This document shows, in pieces, positions 61,890 to 64,000 of a stretch of 64,000 nucleotides of DNA (position 1 is its first letter; each line of letters opens with the position of its first letter). The notes beneath the pieces are model-generated. The model worked only from the letters and a program-made list of their open reading frames with translations. It searched no databases and was not told the DNA's origin. The translations under genes were made by a program, and so were the position numbers. The stretch is from Pseudozobellia sp. WGM2 (GTDB lineage Bacteria > Bacteroidota > Bacteroidia > Flavobacteriales > Flavobacteriaceae): contig NZ_JADNYK010000001.1 of NCBI RefSeq assembly GCF_017810075.1, positions 558,001 to 622,000 of the forward strand, in the 5' to 3' direction.

Positions 61890-64000
61890 TTAAAAATTAT
61901 TGATTGTATAATTCAATTTTAGGTAAAAAGCCCTACCTGGTTTCTGTACACGTAAATTGTCATAAGCGACTTTGTCGAAAATGTTTTTGACATCAAGGCT
62001 CAATGCAAATTTTTTGTTTGGGAATATATAACTACAGCCAAAATCTTGAACCAATTGGGTGGGTATTAAAAACTCTTCTAACCCTGCTACATTAGTGCCT
62101 TGTTCTTCTTTATAAGAGAACTCATCAGTAAAATAGGCGTTGTAGAATAGGTTTAGACGTGCTTGATTTTGTATAATGTTATTTAATGAGTAACGCAGCG
62201 ATCCGTTCATGGTGAACAAAGGAACGTTCGGTGAGTTTACAATGTTATCTTGAAGATTTTTTCTTTGTAAACTTAAACGTGATAAGTTAAAGTTAAAGCC
62301 GAGGTTATTGTTGTAGCTATAGTTGATTTCTGCTTCAATGCCTTTAGAAGTAGTTTCCCTATCAAAATTTCCGTATTGAATGGTTTCACCAAGTTCTTGA
62401 TTGTCTTGTGCGTCTCCTGGAAAACCGATTAAATCTTGAATTTTTCTAGAAAAAAGATTCGTAGAAATGATAAGTCCGTGTTTCTGAATGTTGAATTTTC
62501 CTAATCTGAACCCCAAATTGTAATTATCGCTTATCTCCGGTTTAATGGTTAGATTGGGTTCAATATTGTCTCCGGCATCACCGAACACTTCGTTTTCATT
62601 TGGCAGGCGAATAGCTTTTTCAGCAGAGGTCAGCAAGGTGATGTTTTTTAGAAGCGCAAAAGAAACCGCATAGCCATAACCATTATATTCTTTGCTACTA
62701 TCGTAAACCTCATCAATTACCTCAGTGGCATCACTATTGAACTTGGGTAAGGTATTTAATACTTTTTGGCGATAATGCTTTCCGAATAGGTTTACTTTCA
62801 ATCGATCATTAAAAGTATTCAGTTCGTAACTGAGAGAGTAAATATTCTTGTAAATATCGCTCGTTTGTTGAAAAGTGTTTTCTAATAGCGAAATCATCTC
62901 ATCGCTATCTTGCCGGTCAAGCCCACTGTACACGTGATTTAAAAAAACTTTATGGTTCTTGTTCAGTTCGTAAGAGAGTCCCGATCTTATCGAAGCTACT
63001 TTTCTATTGATGTTAAGTAATGTCGGATTGCCTTCTTGCTGAGCACCCCAAGAATATTCGTACTCGTCTCCTTTATAATCGATGGCCCTCTTCCCTGTCC
63101 AACTATAAGCCGCACCTGTAGTATCATTAACAATGCGATTTCGCTCACCGAATAATCCAGTGACGTTTACATCCAATCCTTTTACAAAGAAATCTTTTTT
63201 GAGGTATGTCAAATTAGCCAACAAGGCATCAGACTCTAAAAACCTTCCTTTGTAGGGTATTTTGGTTACAAAGGCACCGTGCTGTACTTCCTTATAATCA
63301 TCAGAACCTGTAACACCGATTAAAAATTGATCGGCCCATTTTACATCGGTATAACCTATTTGAATCGTTCCTCCGGTTGATCTATAGGCATCATTGAATC
63401 TTTTAGTGGTTATAAGCGTTTCTACTCCTCCTAGACCCTTATCGACAATGTTTCTACCGCTTATTTCATAATCGTTGTCAGAATAATTATGAAACACAGA
63501 AGCTTTTACCGTAAAACCAGATGTATCAAAACGATATAAACCGTTAAGACTAGCCTGTACCGTATTGAATGAGCCGTATGATGCAGAGGCGTTAAAATTG
63601 CTTCTCACACCATTTTTCATCACAATATTTATAGCCCCACCTAATGCATCATCGGCCAAATGCCCAGGAACCACTCCTTTGTATACTTCTATATTCTCAA
63701 TCATAGAAGGTGGAATGCTGTTTAGATTAAAAGACGAACCGTACATCGAAATGGGAATTCCGTCAATAAAAATACGTACCGAATTACCTGATAAACCGTT
63801 TAAGGAGTACTCTACGTTAGAACCTAAACCACCGTTTTGACGAATTTTTACACCAACGGTAGTATTTAATAACTCGTTGGTCTGTACATTTCTAATACTA
63901 GCCTCTTTGGTCTCTATTACGTTTACGGCAAAACCTTTGGTCTCGATTTCGGTTTCCTTCGATTTACCATTAACAGTTACTTCGTCAAGTTCTTCAGTGT
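61890..64000 (-). CDS. TonB-dependent outer-membrane receptor, 5' end outside the window
   Basis: An open frame runs off the right edge, so the true start and signal peptide are missing. The 703 residues present begin within the N-terminal part (ELDEVTVNGKSKETEIETK), followed by a plug domain (RNVQTNELLNTTVGVKIRQ and a GLSGNSVRIFIDGIPI segment, ALGGAINIVMK). A large 22-strand barrel follows, ending in the aromatic KLNYTINNF. No SusC-like CarboxypepD_reg extension is visible in the part seen. With the adjoining DUF4374 lipoprotein, uptake of a ferric chelate or similar ligand is the likely role. Confidence 0.93.
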   Translation of the reverse strand, partial: TEELDEVTVNGKSKETEIETKGFAVNVIETKEASIRNVQTNELLNTTVGVKIRQNGGLGSNVEYSLNGLSGNSVRIFIDGIPISMYGSSFNLNSIPPSMIENIEVYKGVVPGHLADDALGGAINIVMKNGVRSNFNASASYGSFNTVQASLNGLYRFDTSGFTVKASVFHNYSDNDYEISGRNIVDKGLGGVETLITTKRFNDAYRSTGGTIQIGYTDVKWADQFLIGVTGSDDYKEVQHGAFVTKIPYKGRFLESDALLANLTYLKKDFFVKGLDVNVTGLFGERNRIVNDTTGAAYSWTGKRAIDYKGDEYEYSWGAQQEGNPTLLNINRKVASIRSGLSYELNKNHKVFLNHVYSGLDRQDSDEMISLLENTFQQTSDIYKNIYSLSYELNTFNDRLKVNLFGKHYRQKVLNTLPKFNSDATEVIDEVYDSSKEYNGYGYAVSFALLKNITLLTSAEKAIRLPNENEVFGDAGDNIEPNLTIKPEISDNYNLGFRLGKFNIQKHGLIISTNLFSRKIQDLIGFPGDAQDNQELGETIQYGNFDRETTSKGIEAEINYSYNNNLGFNFNLSRLSLQRKNLQDNIVNSPNVPLFTMNGSLRYSLNNIIQNQARLNLFYNAYFTDEFSYKEEQGTNVAGLEEFLIPTQLVQDFGCSYIFPNKKFALSLDVKNIFDKVAYDNLRVQKPGRAFYLKLNYTINNF

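Noticed and set aside
1-64000. CRISPR array, insertion sequence, prophage or integron
   Set aside because: No direct-repeat array, transposase, integrase or phage structural gene was seen on reading all frames.
1-64000. tRNA or rRNA genes
   Set aside because: No cloverleaf or conserved rRNA segment was recognised, and there is no gap large enough for rRNA; a single short tRNA in a gap cannot be excluded without a dedicated search.

Overview
The window reads as chromosomal DNA of a marine-type member of the Bacteroidota, most likely Flavobacteriaceae (Maribacter/Zobellia/Arenibacter-like; the genus is a guess). The grounds are low GC, several TAnnTTTG promoter boxes typical of the phylum, the short 287-residue primary sigma factor, menaquinone synthesis (menB), DUF4251 and DUF4374 proteins, a TonB-dependent receptor and many lipoproteins. 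I saw no rRNA, tRNA, insertion sequence, prophage or CRISPR array. All but a handful of bases are assigned to ordinary-looking chromosomal genes.

Layout. 0-4 kb: the 3' part of a succinate-semialdehyde-type dehydrogenase, a DUF72 protein, a hotdog thioesterase and an M19 dipeptidase. 4-14.6 kb: the most interesting block. Six tightly coupled genes encode an Hpt protein, a stand-alone receiver, a large membrane-anchored HEAT-repeat protein, a processive-type GT2 glycosyltransferase, an LtaS-like phosphoglycerol transferase with a TPR tail, and a YaiO-like outer-membrane barrel with its own TPR. A convergent gene encodes an exported glycerophosphodiesterase-like protein with an ILEI-like N-terminal domain. 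My reading is an exopolysaccharide machine that may decorate its glycan with phosphoglycerol and is controlled by a phosphorelay. 15 kb: two tandem 32-33-residue paralogous microproteins next to rpoD. 16-24 kb: a DUF6155-like protein, a helicase, a GT4 glycosyltransferase, an outer-membrane protein, a four-PAS histidine kinase and menB. 24-31 kb: an exported serine hydrolase, a 2-hydroxyacid dehydrogenase, a cell-wall hydrolase group (3D-domain lipoprotein, amidase, M14 peptidase), a 55-residue membrane microprotein, and OmpA and vWA lipoproteins.

32-42 kb: an XdhC/MocA-like/amidohydrolase operon, a protealysin-type M4 protease with an adjacent emfourin-like inhibitor, a GntR regulator with a palindromic operator candidate, a di-haem cytochrome, a cold-shock-domain protein, a pseudouridine synthase and a PhyH-like dioxygenase. 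42-52 kb: a region rich in redox and carbonyl-handling enzymes (ene-reductase, SSADH, DJ-1/PfpI protein, CurA-like reductase, DUF779 plus aldehyde dehydrogenase) with TetR and AraC regulators. 53-57 kb: a three-gene surface unit with MORN-type repeats and a DUF2490 barrel. 57-60 kb: a DUF1989 plus YqcI/YcgG pair, an AraC regulator and a nitroreductase. 60.4-64 kb: a DUF4374 lipoprotein and a TonB-dependent receptor that runs off the window.

Functions rest on motif recognition by eye. No database search or structure prediction was run, so family names for less common domains (ILEI-like, emfourin, DUF6155, YqcI/YcgG) are recognition calls to be tested.
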